NCBI RefSeq assembly: GCF_018403665.1 | Contig: NZ_BOVJ01000064.1 | Location: forward strand, 1 to 63,244 | Direction: 5' to 3' | Length of the DNA: 63,244 nt | Source: Paenibacillus cisolokensis | GTDB taxonomy: Bacteria; Bacillota; Bacilli; Paenibacillales; Paenibacillaceae | Part shown: one piece after another, positions 46,564 through 55,238 of the stretch | Layout: every line of letters starts with the position of its first letter | Position numbering within the stretch: position 1 is the first letter of the stretch | The notes under the pieces: model-generated | Told to the model about the DNA's origin: nothing | The model's database searches: none | What the model saw: the letters and a program-made list of their open reading frames with translations, nothing else | Program-made: the position numbers and the translations under genes

Positions 46564-47276
46564 CGCTTCCCGCTCCGTCCGACCAGCTTGTAGCCGAGCC
46601 CGCGCACATTGACCAAATATTCCGGCTTCCCGGGCTCCGGCTCGATTCGCTCGCGAATGCGGTGAATATGGACCATGACGGTATTGTCGTCACTAATCGC
46701 CTGTTCGCCCCATACCTTCTCGTACAGCTCGCTTTTCGTAAAGATCCGGTTCGGGTTCCGGCATAGGAAAAGCAGCAGCTGAAAGACGAGGGAAGGACAC
46801 GGAACCGTCCGTCCTTCCACGATAAGCTCGCCGGCGTCGGCATGAACCTGAAACCGGCCGTAATCGTATATTTCGGCCGTCTTCGCCGTCGCGTCGGACG
46901 CCGGCTTGAACGAGCGCCGCAGCTGGGCTTTGATGCGTGCCGCGACTTCAAGCGGATTGAACGGCTTCGTAATATAATCGTCGCCGCCGACCGCGAACCC
47001 GGACAGCTTGTCGAAGTCCGAAGAACGGGCCGACAGGAACAGAATCGGCGCGTCGGTCGTCCGGCGGATGAACGGGCACAATTCGATGCCGCTTTGGCCG
47101 GGCAGCATGACGTCGAGCACGATCAGGTCGTACCGTTTGCGTTCGCAGGCGGCAAGCGCAGCCTCTCCCGTCGCCGCGCTGTCCACATTGGCGAATCCTT
47201 CCTTGCGCAGCACCGTTGTCAGCATATGTACAATGGATTGCTCGTCATCGACGAGCAAAATCGAGGCGTCGTTCAT
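46560..47276 (-). CDS. Response regulator, OmpR/PhoB family
   Basis: The 238-residue protein has a receiver domain (DD at residues 10-11, phospho-acceptor Asp in DLIVLDVMLPGQ, Lys in YITKPF) and an OmpR winged helix (about 140-235; DNTVMVHIHRIRERIE and VRGLGYKL). ATG 47276 follows GGGGAGATGG. It is the first gene of the two-component operon. Tandem motifs in the divergent intergenic region are its probable binding sites. Confidence 0.93.
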   Translation of the reverse strand: MNDASILLVDDEQSIVHMLTTVLRKEGFANVDSAATGEAALAACERKRYDLIVLDVMLPGQSGIELCPFIRRTTDAPILFLSARSSDFDKLSGFAVGGDDYITKPFNPLEVAARIKAQLRRSFKPASDATAKTAEIYDYGRFQVHADAGELIVEGRTVPCPSLVFQLLLFLCRNPNRIFTKSELYEKVWGEQAISDDNTVMVHIHRIRERIEPEPGKPEYLVNVRGLGYKLVGRSGKR

Positions 47277-47360
47277 ATTTCCATCTCCCCTGGCTTTCAA
47301 TCAAGATCCGCGTTATTATATCGATTCGATTGTAACATGGCTGTCTGTCGAATAGGAAAA

Positions 47361-47425
47361 CGGAACCTTAACGGAACCTTAACGCGTTCCGCGACGGCGC
47401 TTCGCAAAGTTAAGCGGAACGTAAG
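47361..47425. promoter_or_regulatory. Candidate response-regulator binding region
   Basis: CGGAACCTTAA is repeated directly at 47361-47371 and 47372-47382, an 11-bp period near one helical turn. Related motifs follow, an inverted GCGTTCCG at about 47383-47391 and GCGGAACGTAAG at about 47413-47424. The 220-bp region separates the two-component operon from the divergent M23 gene, so one regulator could act on both. Confidence 0.55.
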
Positions 47426-47496
47426 CTCCCGTTATCGGGCGCATAAGACAAAGGGGGTACAGTTGAGACATCGGAGAACGAAGGAGTGATAGATAC

Positions 47497-48555
47497 ATGA
47501 TCTTGAGCAAACGAATGATGGCCGTGCTGCTGCTGGTGCTCACGATGCTTGCAGGCTGCGGCGAGCGGGTCGGGGAAGGGCCGAAAGAGGAAACTTCGGT
47601 CCAAGAAGGGGAGGCAGTTTCTCCCGGATCGGTTGACGATCAGGAGACGGCCGAACCGGATGCGCAGGAAACGGAAGGGGGTACAACGGACATGATCGAG
47701 CCTGAACAGCTGGCCGCTTCGCTGCTTGCGGGCGAATACGAGCGTATTTACAACCAAATGTCGGAAGATATGCAGGAGGTGGTTTCCAGAGAGGACTTCG
47801 AATCGACGGCCAAGTCGTTTACTGCCGGGGTACAAGCTTTCCATCCGGAATCGGTTGTCAAGCTCAATGGCGCCGAACGATTCGTCTGGCTCGACGATAC
47901 CCGCACGAAAGGGGTGCTCGCGGCGTTCGGTCCGGACGGCTTAATCGAAGGGCTGCAAGTATTGCCGCTGGAGACATTTCCGGAAACCGACGGCCAATTG
48001 ACCGAACAGCGTTACGCGCTACCTTTTAAAGGCCACTGGTTTGTATTTTGGGGCGGGACGAACGTCATGACAAACTACCACTATGCTTATGAAAGCCAGC
48101 GTTATGCGTTCGACTTTGTGAAAGCCCGCAACGGCATGTCGTACGAAGGAGATCCGCAGCTTAATGAAAGCTATTTTGCATTCGGGCAGGATGTGCTGGC
48201 GGCCGCAGACGGCGAAGTCGTCGGCGTGGTGAATGACGTCAAAGACAACAAGCCGCTCGTCGAGACGAACGAGAACGAACCGGCGGGCAATTATGTGGTG
48301 ATCGATCATGGCGGCGGGGAATACTCGATCACAGCGCATTTTCGCCAAGGGTCGATCGCCGTGCGGGAAGGGGATCGGGTCAGGAAAGGCGATCTGCTCG
48401 GTCAGGCCGGCAATTCCGGCAACTCCAGCGAGCCGCATATTCATTTCCAGATATCCGACAGCCCGGATCTTATGACCGGCAAATCGCTGAACGTGAAGTG
48501 GGACGGCGGTTTCAATATCGTGCAAGGGGAAACGGTGGAAGGCGCGCAGGATTAA
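47497..48555 (+). CDS. M23 family peptidase lipoprotein with DUF3887-like domain
   Basis: This 352-residue protein has a lipobox (TMLAGC, Cys about residue 21), a Glu-rich linker and a DUF3887-like domain (about 65-150). A C-terminal LytM/M23 domain follows (YVVIDHGGGEYSITAHF and GNSGNSSEPHIHFQI, with the HxH metal ligands). The first metal motif reads SQRYAFDF, with the Asp present but no His four residues before it, so catalysis is not certain. It would cleave or bind peptidoglycan peptides at the cell surface. The OmpR-type two-component operon is transcribed away from it. Confidence 0.85.
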   Translation: MILSKRMMAVLLLVLTMLAGCGERVGEGPKEETSVQEGEAVSPGSVDDQETAEPDAQETEGGTTDMIEPEQLAASLLAGEYERIYNQMSEDMQEVVSREDFESTAKSFTAGVQAFHPESVVKLNGAERFVWLDDTRTKGVLAAFGPDGLIEGLQVLPLETFPETDGQLTEQRYALPFKGHWFVFWGGTNVMTNYHYAYESQRYAFDFVKARNGMSYEGDPQLNESYFAFGQDVLAAADGEVVGVVNDVKDNKPLVETNENEPAGNYVVIDHGGGEYSITAHFRQGSIAVREGDRVRKGDLLGQAGNSGNSSEPHIHFQISDSPDLMTGKSLNVKWDGGFNIVQGETVEGAQD

Positions 48556-48613
48556 CAAGGCAAGGAGCGAGAGCGGGCGAGCGTCCCAACCAAAGGAAGA
48601 CGCCCGCACCCGC

Positions 48614-49306
48614 CTAGGCGGCGGGCTCGTCCTCACGCCTTACGGGAAAGCTGCGGGCGGCATACAGAAACGGAGTGGAGCAGACCGACACGATAAACTT
48701 GATGATATAGGTGGAGAGGAAGATCGACAGCCAGATGCCGAATCCGTATTCGCTGTAAAAAGCGATTGTGCAAAAATAAGGGTGTCGACGAACTGGCTGA
48801 TCGCCGTACTGCCGTTGTTGCGGATCCATAGCTGTCCGGGCGACGGGAAGATTCGTTTGAGCAGCGTATAGAGACGCACGTCGAGAAATTGGCTGACGAA
48901 ATAAGCGCAGAAGCTGGCGATCGCAATTTGCGGCATGAAGCCGAAAATGACGGACAGAGCTTCGTGGCCGATATCTTCTGGTTGCCGTTCAAACAGCAGC
49001 GCGAGCTGCATAATGATCGTCGAGGCGGCCAATGAAAAAGTCCGATCCAGACTGCTTTCTTGGCTGCGTTCTCTCCGTATTTTCGTTCAGCAGGTCGGAT
49101 GCGAGATAGATTGTGCCATACATCGTGTTGCCTAGCGTCAGGACGATCGAGAACATATCGATCGTTTTGATCACCTGAATATTGGCAACGACCGAAGCCA
49201 TCGCGACCCAGCCGTAAACGCCGGATTTCCCGAACAGCCGGTAGGCTGCCAGAAACAGCGTAAAATGAACGAGCATATACAAAATGCCCAATGACAGATT
49301 GAACAT
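48614..49306 (-). CDS. YhhQ/VUT family transporter (probable queuosine precursor transporter), three frameshifts
   Basis: Repaired length is 231 residues with about six membrane segments. Family signatures are GWVAMASVVANIQVIKTI, LGNTMYGTIYLASDLLNEKY and SQFVDTLIFCTIAFY. YhhQ-like proteins import preQ0/preQ1 or queuine for tRNA modification. Single bases are missing at T4 49080-49083, A5 49036-49040 and A5 48772-48776. ATG 49306 follows AGGAGG at the end of a hairpin-repeat leader. No preQ1 riboswitch is recognisable in the leader. It converges with the M23 gene. Confidence 0.8.
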
Positions 49307-49324
49307 GAAACGAAACCTCCTAAA

Positions 49325-49414
49325 GACTTTGCGAAGCAAAGTCCGCTTCGGAAGCATACGCCAAGACTTTGCGAAGCAAAGTCCGCTTCGGAAGCATACG
49401 CCAAGACTTTGCGG
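49325..49414 (-). repeat. Hairpin-repeat leader, two 40-bp units plus a partial (locus 2)
   Basis: Units at 49325-49364 and 49365-49404, with a partial at 49405-49414, carry the hairpin GACTTTGCTTCGCAAAGTC on the minus strand. The hairpin nearest the gene runs into TTTAGGAGGT, exactly as at locus 1 (shared string GCAAAGTCTTTAGGAGGT). The spacer also shares TATGCTT-CGAAG with locus 1. A TATAAT on the minus strand (49436-49441) upstream places the array in the 5' leader of the transporter gene. Confidence 0.85.
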
Positions 49415-49596
49415 CGGCCTTTACAGTACCTAATCATTATACGGTTCCCGCAAACGGTTTGAAAAGCGGAAAGACATCCTCTCCTCCGGAGGCTCTTATT
49501 GAATTGGCTATCGTTCTTTTCTATAATGAAAAAGACGTATGATTCAATCTGAAATTGCGCAATTATTCGTTCCATTTACGAGCGGAAGGGGGCTTC

Positions 49597-50595
49597 ATGA
49601 TGTCATTTCAGGCATATGAAGGAACTTATCAAGGCGAGCGTGCGGTATGGCTCAAGGCGGGACCTTACGAGGCGGCTCTGCTGCCGGACATCGGCGCCAA
49701 TCTGATCGCGTTTCGCGATACGGACAAGGGGTGGAGCTTCATCCGGGAACCGCAGCCCGGGGAGATGGCGGAATTCAAGGCGCGTCCTATGGTGCACGGC
49801 ATTCCGGTGCTGTTTCCGCCCAACCGGTATCAGGACGGGACGTTTACGATCGGCGGCAAAACATACATATTCCCGGTGAACGAGGAGAAGACCGGAAATC
49901 ATCTGCACGGCTTCTTTTACGATGCGCCTTGGGAAGTACGGGAGAGCGGCACGAACGCGGAGGAAAGCTTTGTCGTCGCCGGCCAGGCGGTGGACGAGAA
50001 TCATCCGGCGTATCGCTATTTTCCGCATCGGTTCGATCTGTCGATCCGCTATGCGCTTTCCGGGTCCGGATTGACGCAGACGGTCGCCGTCACGAACCGG
50101 GGGGACGAGCCGATGCCCTGCATGCTCGGTTTCCATACGGCGGTGAACGTGCCGTTCGCTCCCGGAAGCGGGCAGAACGACTGCAAAGTTCGGATCACGA
50201 TCGGCGAGCGGTGGGCGCTGGACGACCGCATGTTACCGACCGGCGAGACGCAGCCGCTGGACGAAGGCGAGGCGGCTCTGAAGCGCGGGGACGGCACGCC
50301 GTTCTATGCGCCGATGGACAACCATTACAGCGCCGAGCCGGTTGACGGCCGTAATGTTATGACGGTGACCGACCATGCTGCCGGCTACCGCTTCGTATAC
50401 GATGCGGGTGTCAAGTATAAACAGTGGATGGTCTGGAATAACGGAGCGGCCGGGGGGTTTTTCTGTCCGGAACCGCAAATCAACATGCTAAACGCGCCGA
50501 ACCTCGACCTGCCGCGCGAGACGACAGGGCTTCTGATGCTTGCGCCGGGCGAGACGTGGAGCGAAACGAGCCGGATGTATACGGAACAGCTCTAG
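49597..50595 (+). CDS. Aldose 1-epimerase family protein
   Basis: The protein of about 332 residues is a galactose mutarotase-like beta-sandwich. It has PMVHGIPVLFPPNRYQDGTF (sugar-binding Arg region), NHLHGFFYDAPWEV with the family His, and LGFHTAVNVPF with the second His. It would interconvert anomers of a hexose or a hexose phosphate. The strong ribosome site GAAGGGGG precedes two adjacent ATG codons (49597 and 49600). It seems a single gene followed by bdbD at 30 bp. Confidence 0.85.
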   Translation: MMSFQAYEGTYQGERAVWLKAGPYEAALLPDIGANLIAFRDTDKGWSFIREPQPGEMAEFKARPMVHGIPVLFPPNRYQDGTFTIGGKTYIFPVNEEKTGNHLHGFFYDAPWEVRESGTNAEESFVVAGQAVDENHPAYRYFPHRFDLSIRYALSGSGLTQTVAVTNRGDEPMPCMLGFHTAVNVPFAPGSGQNDCKVRITIGERWALDDRMLPTGETQPLDEGEAALKRGDGTPFYAPMDNHYSAEPVDGRNVMTVTDHAAGYRFVYDAGVKYKQWMVWNNGAAGGFFCPEPQINMLNAPNLDLPRETTGLLMLAPGETWSETSRMYTEQL

Positions 50596-50625
50596 TCAGC
50601 GCTGCAACACGAAAGGATGACCCCA

Positions 50626-51327
50626 TTGAGCAAAAAGAAAAAGAAACCGTCCGGCTCCGGCCAGCGGCAGGCGACCGCCGCCAAGCCGCCAAGTTCGGTC
50701 AAGCCCCTGATCTGGATGACGGTCATTATTGTTGCCATCATTGTCTTCATTTTTCTTGGCATCAGAAGCGGCAATGCGCCGGTCAAGTTCGACTATGGCT
50801 CGTACCCGACGCTCGGATCGGCCGACGCGCCGGTCAAAATCGTGGAGTTCGGCGATTACAAATGTCCGCACTGCGCCGAATTCTCGCAAAATTTCGTGCC
50901 GCTGCTCGAGCAGGATTTTATCGAATCGGGCCGGGTTTCGCTTCATTTCGTCAATTTCACCTTTATGGAGAAGGACTCGCGAATCGCCGCGGTGGCGGCC
51001 CAGTCCGTTTATCATCAGGATAACGACGCGTTCTGGAAATATTATAAGGCATTGTTCCGGAACCTCGACACGACGTGGACGACAGACGCGCTCGTCCAGC
51101 TCGCGAAAGACGAGGAGCTCGGCATCGACTACGACAAGCTGCGCCAGGATATCGAAGCGGAGACGTACGGCGACGAGGTGGACGGTCACAACGCGCTGGC
51201 AAGAAAAGGGAAGGTAACCGGCACGCCAACGCTCTTCCTTAACGGCAAGCAGCTGGACAGCAGCCATGTGATCGATTACGCGGTGCTGAAGCGGACCATC
51301 GAGGAAGCGTTGAACGGGGGGACCTGA
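50626..51327 (+). CDS. bdbD: Thiol-disulfide oxidoreductase BdbD/DsbA-like
   Basis: This 233-residue membrane-anchored thioredoxin-fold protein has a Lys-rich start, one helix (LIWMTVIIVAIIVFIFLGI), and an extracytoplasmic DsbA domain with CPHC in EFGDYKCPHCAEF and the cis-Pro loop VTGTPTLFLNG. It introduces disulfides into exported proteins. TTG 50626 lies eight bases after AAAGGA; an in-frame ATG at 50617 overlaps that site. BdbC follows one base after its stop and reoxidises it. Confidence 0.9.
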   Translation: MSKKKKKPSGSGQRQATAAKPPSSVKPLIWMTVIIVAIIVFIFLGIRSGNAPVKFDYGSYPTLGSADAPVKIVEFGDYKCPHCAEFSQNFVPLLEQDFIESGRVSLHFVNFTFMEKDSRIAAVAAQSVYHQDNDAFWKYYKALFRNLDTTWTTDALVQLAKDEELGIDYDKLRQDIEAETYGDEVDGHNALARKGKVTGTPTLFLNGKQLDSSHVIDYAVLKRTIEEALNGGT

Positions 51328-51328
51328 T

Positions 51329-51763
51329 ATGGCGGAAGGGCGGTTCACTGTCGTGCTGAGGCGGTACGGCCTGTACTTTGCCTGGATCGTGTCGCTCATC
51401 GCCACAGGCGGCAGCCTCTATCTGAGCGAGGTGCTGCTGTTCGCGCCGTGCGATCTGTGCTGGTTCCAGCGGATTTTCATGTATCCGCAAACGATTATTC
51501 TCGGCATGGCAAGCTATCGCGGAGACAAAAACGTGATTCGCTATCTGCTGCCGGTCAATATCGTCGGGGGCTGCATCTCGCTGTATCATTACGCCTTGCA
51601 GAAGGTGCCGGCCATATCGGAGTTCGCGGTATGCCGTTCGGTCGTGCCGTGCGACGAGGATTATTTGAACTGGTACGGAATCGTCACGATTCCGCTCCTC
51701 GCCTTGATCGCATTCGTTCTGATCGCTCTTCTGCTATGGTTCGGCAGGAAAGAGGAAGCGTAA
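51329..51763 (+). CDS. bdbC: Disulfide bond formation protein BdbC/DsbB-like
   Basis: This 144-residue protein has four membrane helices and two Cys pairs, CDLC in FAPCDLCWFQRIFMYPQ and the loop pair in CRSVVPCDED. It passes electrons from BdbD to quinone. It lies directly after bdbD, as in other Bacillales. Confidence 0.93.
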   Translation: MAEGRFTVVLRRYGLYFAWIVSLIATGGSLYLSEVLLFAPCDLCWFQRIFMYPQTIILGMASYRGDKNVIRYLLPVNIVGGCISLYHYALQKVPAISEFAVCRSVVPCDEDYLNWYGIVTIPLLALIAFVLIALLLWFGRKEEA

Positions 51764-51880
51764 TCGGCGCGCCCTTGCCGCCGGACAATTCGGAACGTCA
51801 GCTTATCCGTTTTTCGGCCGGCAAGCCTGCAAGCCGCAGCGCGCGCCGGCCGCGCTTGTATGGCCGCGTTCCGCGATGAT

Positions 51881-52735
51881 CTAGGACCGGCCGTCCCCCC
51901 GCAGCCGGCTCTTCCGAAAAGCGCTCGGCGTAACGCCGTACGCTCCTTTAAACTGGTTCAAAAAGTGGTTGTAGTTTTGAAAACCGACATCAAGCGCGAT
52001 TTCCGCAGCGCTGCTGTGCGTATGCTGAAGCAGCAGGGCGGCCTGGCGGAGCCGCATCCGGTTCAACGTTTCGAGCACCGGTTCTCCGGTCTGGCGCTTG
52101 AACAGATGAGCGAGACGGGAAGGCGACAGGCCGACGAATGCGGCGACTTGCGCGACCGTAATCGGTTCGGTCATACGCTCGGTCAAATAAGCCAGCGCCT
52201 TCTCGATGCGCGGATCGAGCGGGACGGAGGCGTGCTGCGCCAGCAGCAGCAAAATTTCCTCTATCGCCCCCTGGCACAGCTCTTCCCAGAACGGCTTCAT
52301 CTGTCTCGCATCGAAGATGATCCGCTGGAATGCGCGATAGATTCGCTTTCGGGCGAAGGAGCTTTCCACGGTCTGCAGGACGAAGCCGGGTTCGAGCTCG
52401 GGGAGCTGGACCCGCTTCAAATCGTTCGGCGAAGGGATAAAATGCGCCCAGACGACATCCCATATTTGACCCGCTGGCGTTCCGTATTCATGCGGCGTAT
52501 CCGCCTTCAGCAGACATACGTCGCCGCCCCGGCAGCGAAACGTCCGTCCGCCGATCCGAAACTCGCCTTCGCCGGAAACGGTATACGTAATGAGCCAATC
52601 CGACATCCCTTCCGGTCTTCGCGTCCAGTACCCTTCCGCTTCGATGTAATGGTCGGCAAGCAGCACGCCCTGTCTGCCCGGCGATTTCGCCGATCGTTTT
52701 AAAGCCGATCGTTTTATAAGAGAATGCGCATCCAC
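51881..52735 (-). CDS. AraC family transcriptional regulator with cupin domain
   Basis: This 284-residue protein has an N-terminal AraC-binding cupin (about 20-140; YTVSGEGEFRIGG, GDVCLLKADTPHEYGTP) and a C-terminal AraC helix-turn-helix pair (about 180-280; ITVAQVAAFVGLSPSRLAHL and EIALDVGFQNYNHFLNQFK). Such proteins activate sugar-use genes in response to a bound sugar. It is divergent from the PhyH-family gene across 228 bp and probably controls it. The 117 bp between bdbC and this gene show nothing notable. Confidence 0.9.
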   Translation of the reverse strand: MDAHSLIKRSALKRSAKSPGRQGVLLADHYIEAEGYWTRRPEGMSDWLITYTVSGEGEFRIGGRTFRCRGGDVCLLKADTPHEYGTPAGQIWDVVWAHFIPSPNDLKRVQLPELEPGFVLQTVESSFARKRIYRAFQRIIFDARQMKPFWEELCQGAIEEILLLLAQHASVPLDPRIEKALAYLTERMTEPITVAQVAAFVGLSPSRLAHLFKRQTGEPVLETLNRMRLRQAALLLQHTHSSAAEIALDVGFQNYNHFLNQFKGAYGVTPSAFRKSRLRGDGRS

Positions 52736-52963
52736 CCGATTGACCTCCGATGATCCAGATTTGCAAGTCGATCCTTTGCCCCATCTGTTTCGAGCATATC
52801 ATTCGGCCCGCCGCCTGACAATCTGTTACCGATGCAAGGCAGCAGAATCATAGGAATAGTTAGCAGGTTTGTTGCTTCAATTGCATACCGTTCCGTACTA
52901 CGATAGTGACAAGGAAACATCTCAACTGCGTATCCGATAACGATAGGAAAGGAGCGGGTTGCA

Positions 52964-53790
52964 ATGGTCGACAAGCTGGCGGGCGCGAATTTGTCGGAAG
53001 CGGATCTCCGCCATTTTGAGACGGAAGGCTATTTGATCGTAAGAGGGTTGTTTGCGGCCGATGAGGTGGAGGCGCTGCGCCGCAATTTCGCGGAGATGCA
53101 TGCGCAGCGTTCCATTCCCGGCTGCTTCGAAGCGCTGCCGATTGAGGAAGCGCGGCGTCAGGGATCGATATTGAAGGCTTATCCGCGAATGATGCATCCG
53201 CACAGAGTCAACCGGTTGTCGATGGATTATATGCTGGATCCGCGCGTAATGGATATACTGGCGGCGCTGCTCGGCGAGGAGCCCATTGCGGCGCAGAGCA
53301 TGTTTTACTGGAAACCGCCGGGCGCGGAAGGGCAGGCGCTGCATCAGGACAATTTCTATCTGAAGGTGGAGCCCGGGACGTGCATTGCGGCCTGGACGGC
53401 GATTGACGATGCGGATGAGGAAAACGGCGGACTGTTCGTCGTGCCGAAGTCGCAGCACGAGCCGATCCAGTGTCCGCATCAGGCCGACCCGTCGCAATCG
53501 TTCACGGTAGACGAGGTCGATGTGCCCGAAGGATTAACGCCGATGCCGACGACGCTGAAGGCTGGCGATGTGCTGTTCTTTAACGGCAGCGTCATCCACG
53601 GATCGTATCCGAACCGCTCGAAAGACCGTTTCCGCCGGGCGTTCATCTGCCACTATGCCGGCGAGTCGGCGGAGAAGATCGGCAATGGTACTCGCCGCTC
53701 TATAACAGGCAGGGCGAAATCGTCGAACGGGAGGACAATGCGGGAAGCGGGCCGTGCGGCACCGAATTCGCCGCAACCGGGCCGCACTGA
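52964..53790 (+). CDS. Phytanoyl-CoA dioxygenase (PhyH) family protein, frameshifted near the end
   Basis: Repaired length is 275 residues. It is an Fe(II)/2-oxoglutarate-dependent oxygenase with the facial triad HQD in EGQALHQDNFYLKVEPG, a distal His in GSVIHGSYPNRS, and the 2-oxoglutarate Arg in RFRRAFICHYAG. The substrate is unknown; ectoine or a secondary metabolite are examples for the family. One base is missing at about 53683 (GGC before AATGG); repair gives GQWYSPLYNRQGEIVERED and a stop at 53788-53790. Ribosome site GAAAGGAGCGGG. Divergent from the AraC regulator. Confidence 0.85.
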
Positions 53791-53837
53791 ATCCACATAC
53801 GGGCTGCCGGTTTCGCCGTTCCGTCGAATGCCGAGGA

Positions 53838-53867
53838 AGAGAGGGGACTTTCAGATCCCCTCTTTTT
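53838..53867 (+). terminator. Intrinsic terminator
   Basis: AGAGGGGA (53840-53847) pairs with TCCCCTCT (53856-53863), followed by TTTTT. It lies 50 bp after the repaired stop of the PhyH gene, which supports that repair; the unrepaired frame would run through it. Confidence 0.85.
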
Positions 53868-53952
53868 CGTGTTTTGTCATAGATGAACGAGACAAGCATA
53901 TTTCTAAAGTATACGGGCTTCTAAATTTATCCGGGAAACGGCAGGGCTTAAC

Positions 53953-54993
53953 ATGATGAGGAGAGCCATACTGATTGCGCAGGTTGCGATGACCTATATG
54001 GGAACCGTCATCGGCGCCGGATTCGCAACCGGCCAGGGGACGATCCAGTTTTTTACGGCCTACGGTTTTTACGGCTACGCCGCCATCCTGATTTGTACGC
54101 TTTTGTTTATATGGCTTGGTACGAAAATGATGCTGATCTCCGCCCGTATCGGCGCCTTTTCTTACGAGGAACTGAACCAGTTTCTTTTCGGGCCGTTTTT
54201 CGGAAAGGCCGCGAATCTGATCGTATTCGTTATTTTATTCGGCACGACGGTCGTCATGCTGGCCGGAGCCGGCTCCATTTTCGAGGAACGGCTCGGCGCT
54301 TCTTATATTGCGGGCATTGCCGCCACCGCTGCGCTGACGTACGTCGTCATGCGAAGACAGCTGCAAGGCATACTGGCCGTCAATTCGATTGTCGTGCCGA
54401 TGATGCTGCTGTTTACCGCGCTTATCGGCATCCACACGCTTCGCTCGGCCGATTTCACGTCATGGCACGCGGTACAGACGGGAACGGAACAACATTGGAG
54501 ATGGCTGGTCAGCTCGCTTTCGTATGCGGCGCTGAATCTGGCCATGGTCGAAGCCGTTCTGGTCCCGCTCGGCGGGGAGGTGAAGGACGAGAAGGTGTTG
54601 AAATGGGGCGGAATTTGGGGCGGGATCGGACTCGGGCTGATGCTGGTCGTCAGCCATACCGCCCTGCTTTCGAAAATGCCGGAAATTATGGAATACGCCA
54701 TTCCGATGGCCGAGGTTATCCAGGCTTTCGGTCCTGTCCTTTACGCTTTGTTCATCGTTATCGTGTATGGCGAAATTTTTACGACGCTGATCGGCAACGT
54801 GTTCGGCATAACCCGGCAAATCGGAACGATTTTGCATTTCTCCAACGACATCCTGGTCATCTTGATCCTTTTCGGCTGCTTTCTGATCAGTCTGATCGGG
54901 TTCAGCTCTCTGCTCGCGTATTTGTATCCGTTGTTCGGGTTTGTCGGCATCGCCCTTCTTGTCTCGCTTATGCTGTCCCGGATACCGAAATAG
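53953..54993 (+). CDS. YkvI-family membrane transporter, second paralogue
   Basis: This 346-residue membrane protein has about ten helices and the signature TYMGTVIGAGFATGQGTIQFF, nearly the same as in the protein at 6614-7672. Other shared stretches are LLFIWLGTKMM and AVNSIVVPMMLLFTA. It is a putative LeuT-fold solute transporter of unknown substrate. It starts at either of two adjacent ATGs (53953, 53956). The ribosome site (GGCAGGG) is weak. The 245 bp after it, before glgB, hold only AT-rich promoter-like DNA. Confidence 0.85.
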   Translation: MMRRAILIAQVAMTYMGTVIGAGFATGQGTIQFFTAYGFYGYAAILICTLLFIWLGTKMMLISARIGAFSYEELNQFLFGPFFGKAANLIVFVILFGTTVVMLAGAGSIFEERLGASYIAGIAATAALTYVVMRRQLQGILAVNSIVVPMMLLFTALIGIHTLRSADFTSWHAVQTGTEQHWRWLVSSLSYAALNLAMVEAVLVPLGGEVKDEKVLKWGGIWGGIGLGLMLVVSHTALLSKMPEIMEYAIPMAEVIQAFGPVLYALFIVIVYGEIFTTLIGNVFGITRQIGTILHFSNDILVILILFGCFLISLIGFSSLLAYLYPLFGFVGIALLVSLMLSRIPK

Positions 54994-55238
54994 CCGCTGA
55001 CATGTGGCGGGCTTTCCGGCTTCATTTTTACGTATAGGCCCGGATGCCGGGACATATAAGAATATTAGGCGACGGTTTCTTTACCATCTCCTCTTTCATT
55101 CACGTCAATTAACATGACACATCTTGAACCTCCTCACGTATACCGGCATAAAATAATACAAAGGAGCTGACGGACTTACACAATTGTTTCGATTCACGTC
55201 ATATTATCTATCGCCCGAAAAGGGGGGATCCCATAACC

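Noticed and set aside
47399-47412. Third copy of the hairpin leader (CTTCGCAAAGTTAAG) in the two-component/M23 intergenic region
   Set aside because: Only about 11 bases match, the left arm of the hairpin is missing, and it is not next to a ribosome site; chance is likely.
49307-49560. preQ1 riboswitch upstream of the YhhQ/VUT gene
   Set aside because: The leader holds hairpin repeats and no preQ1 pseudoknot pattern that I can see.
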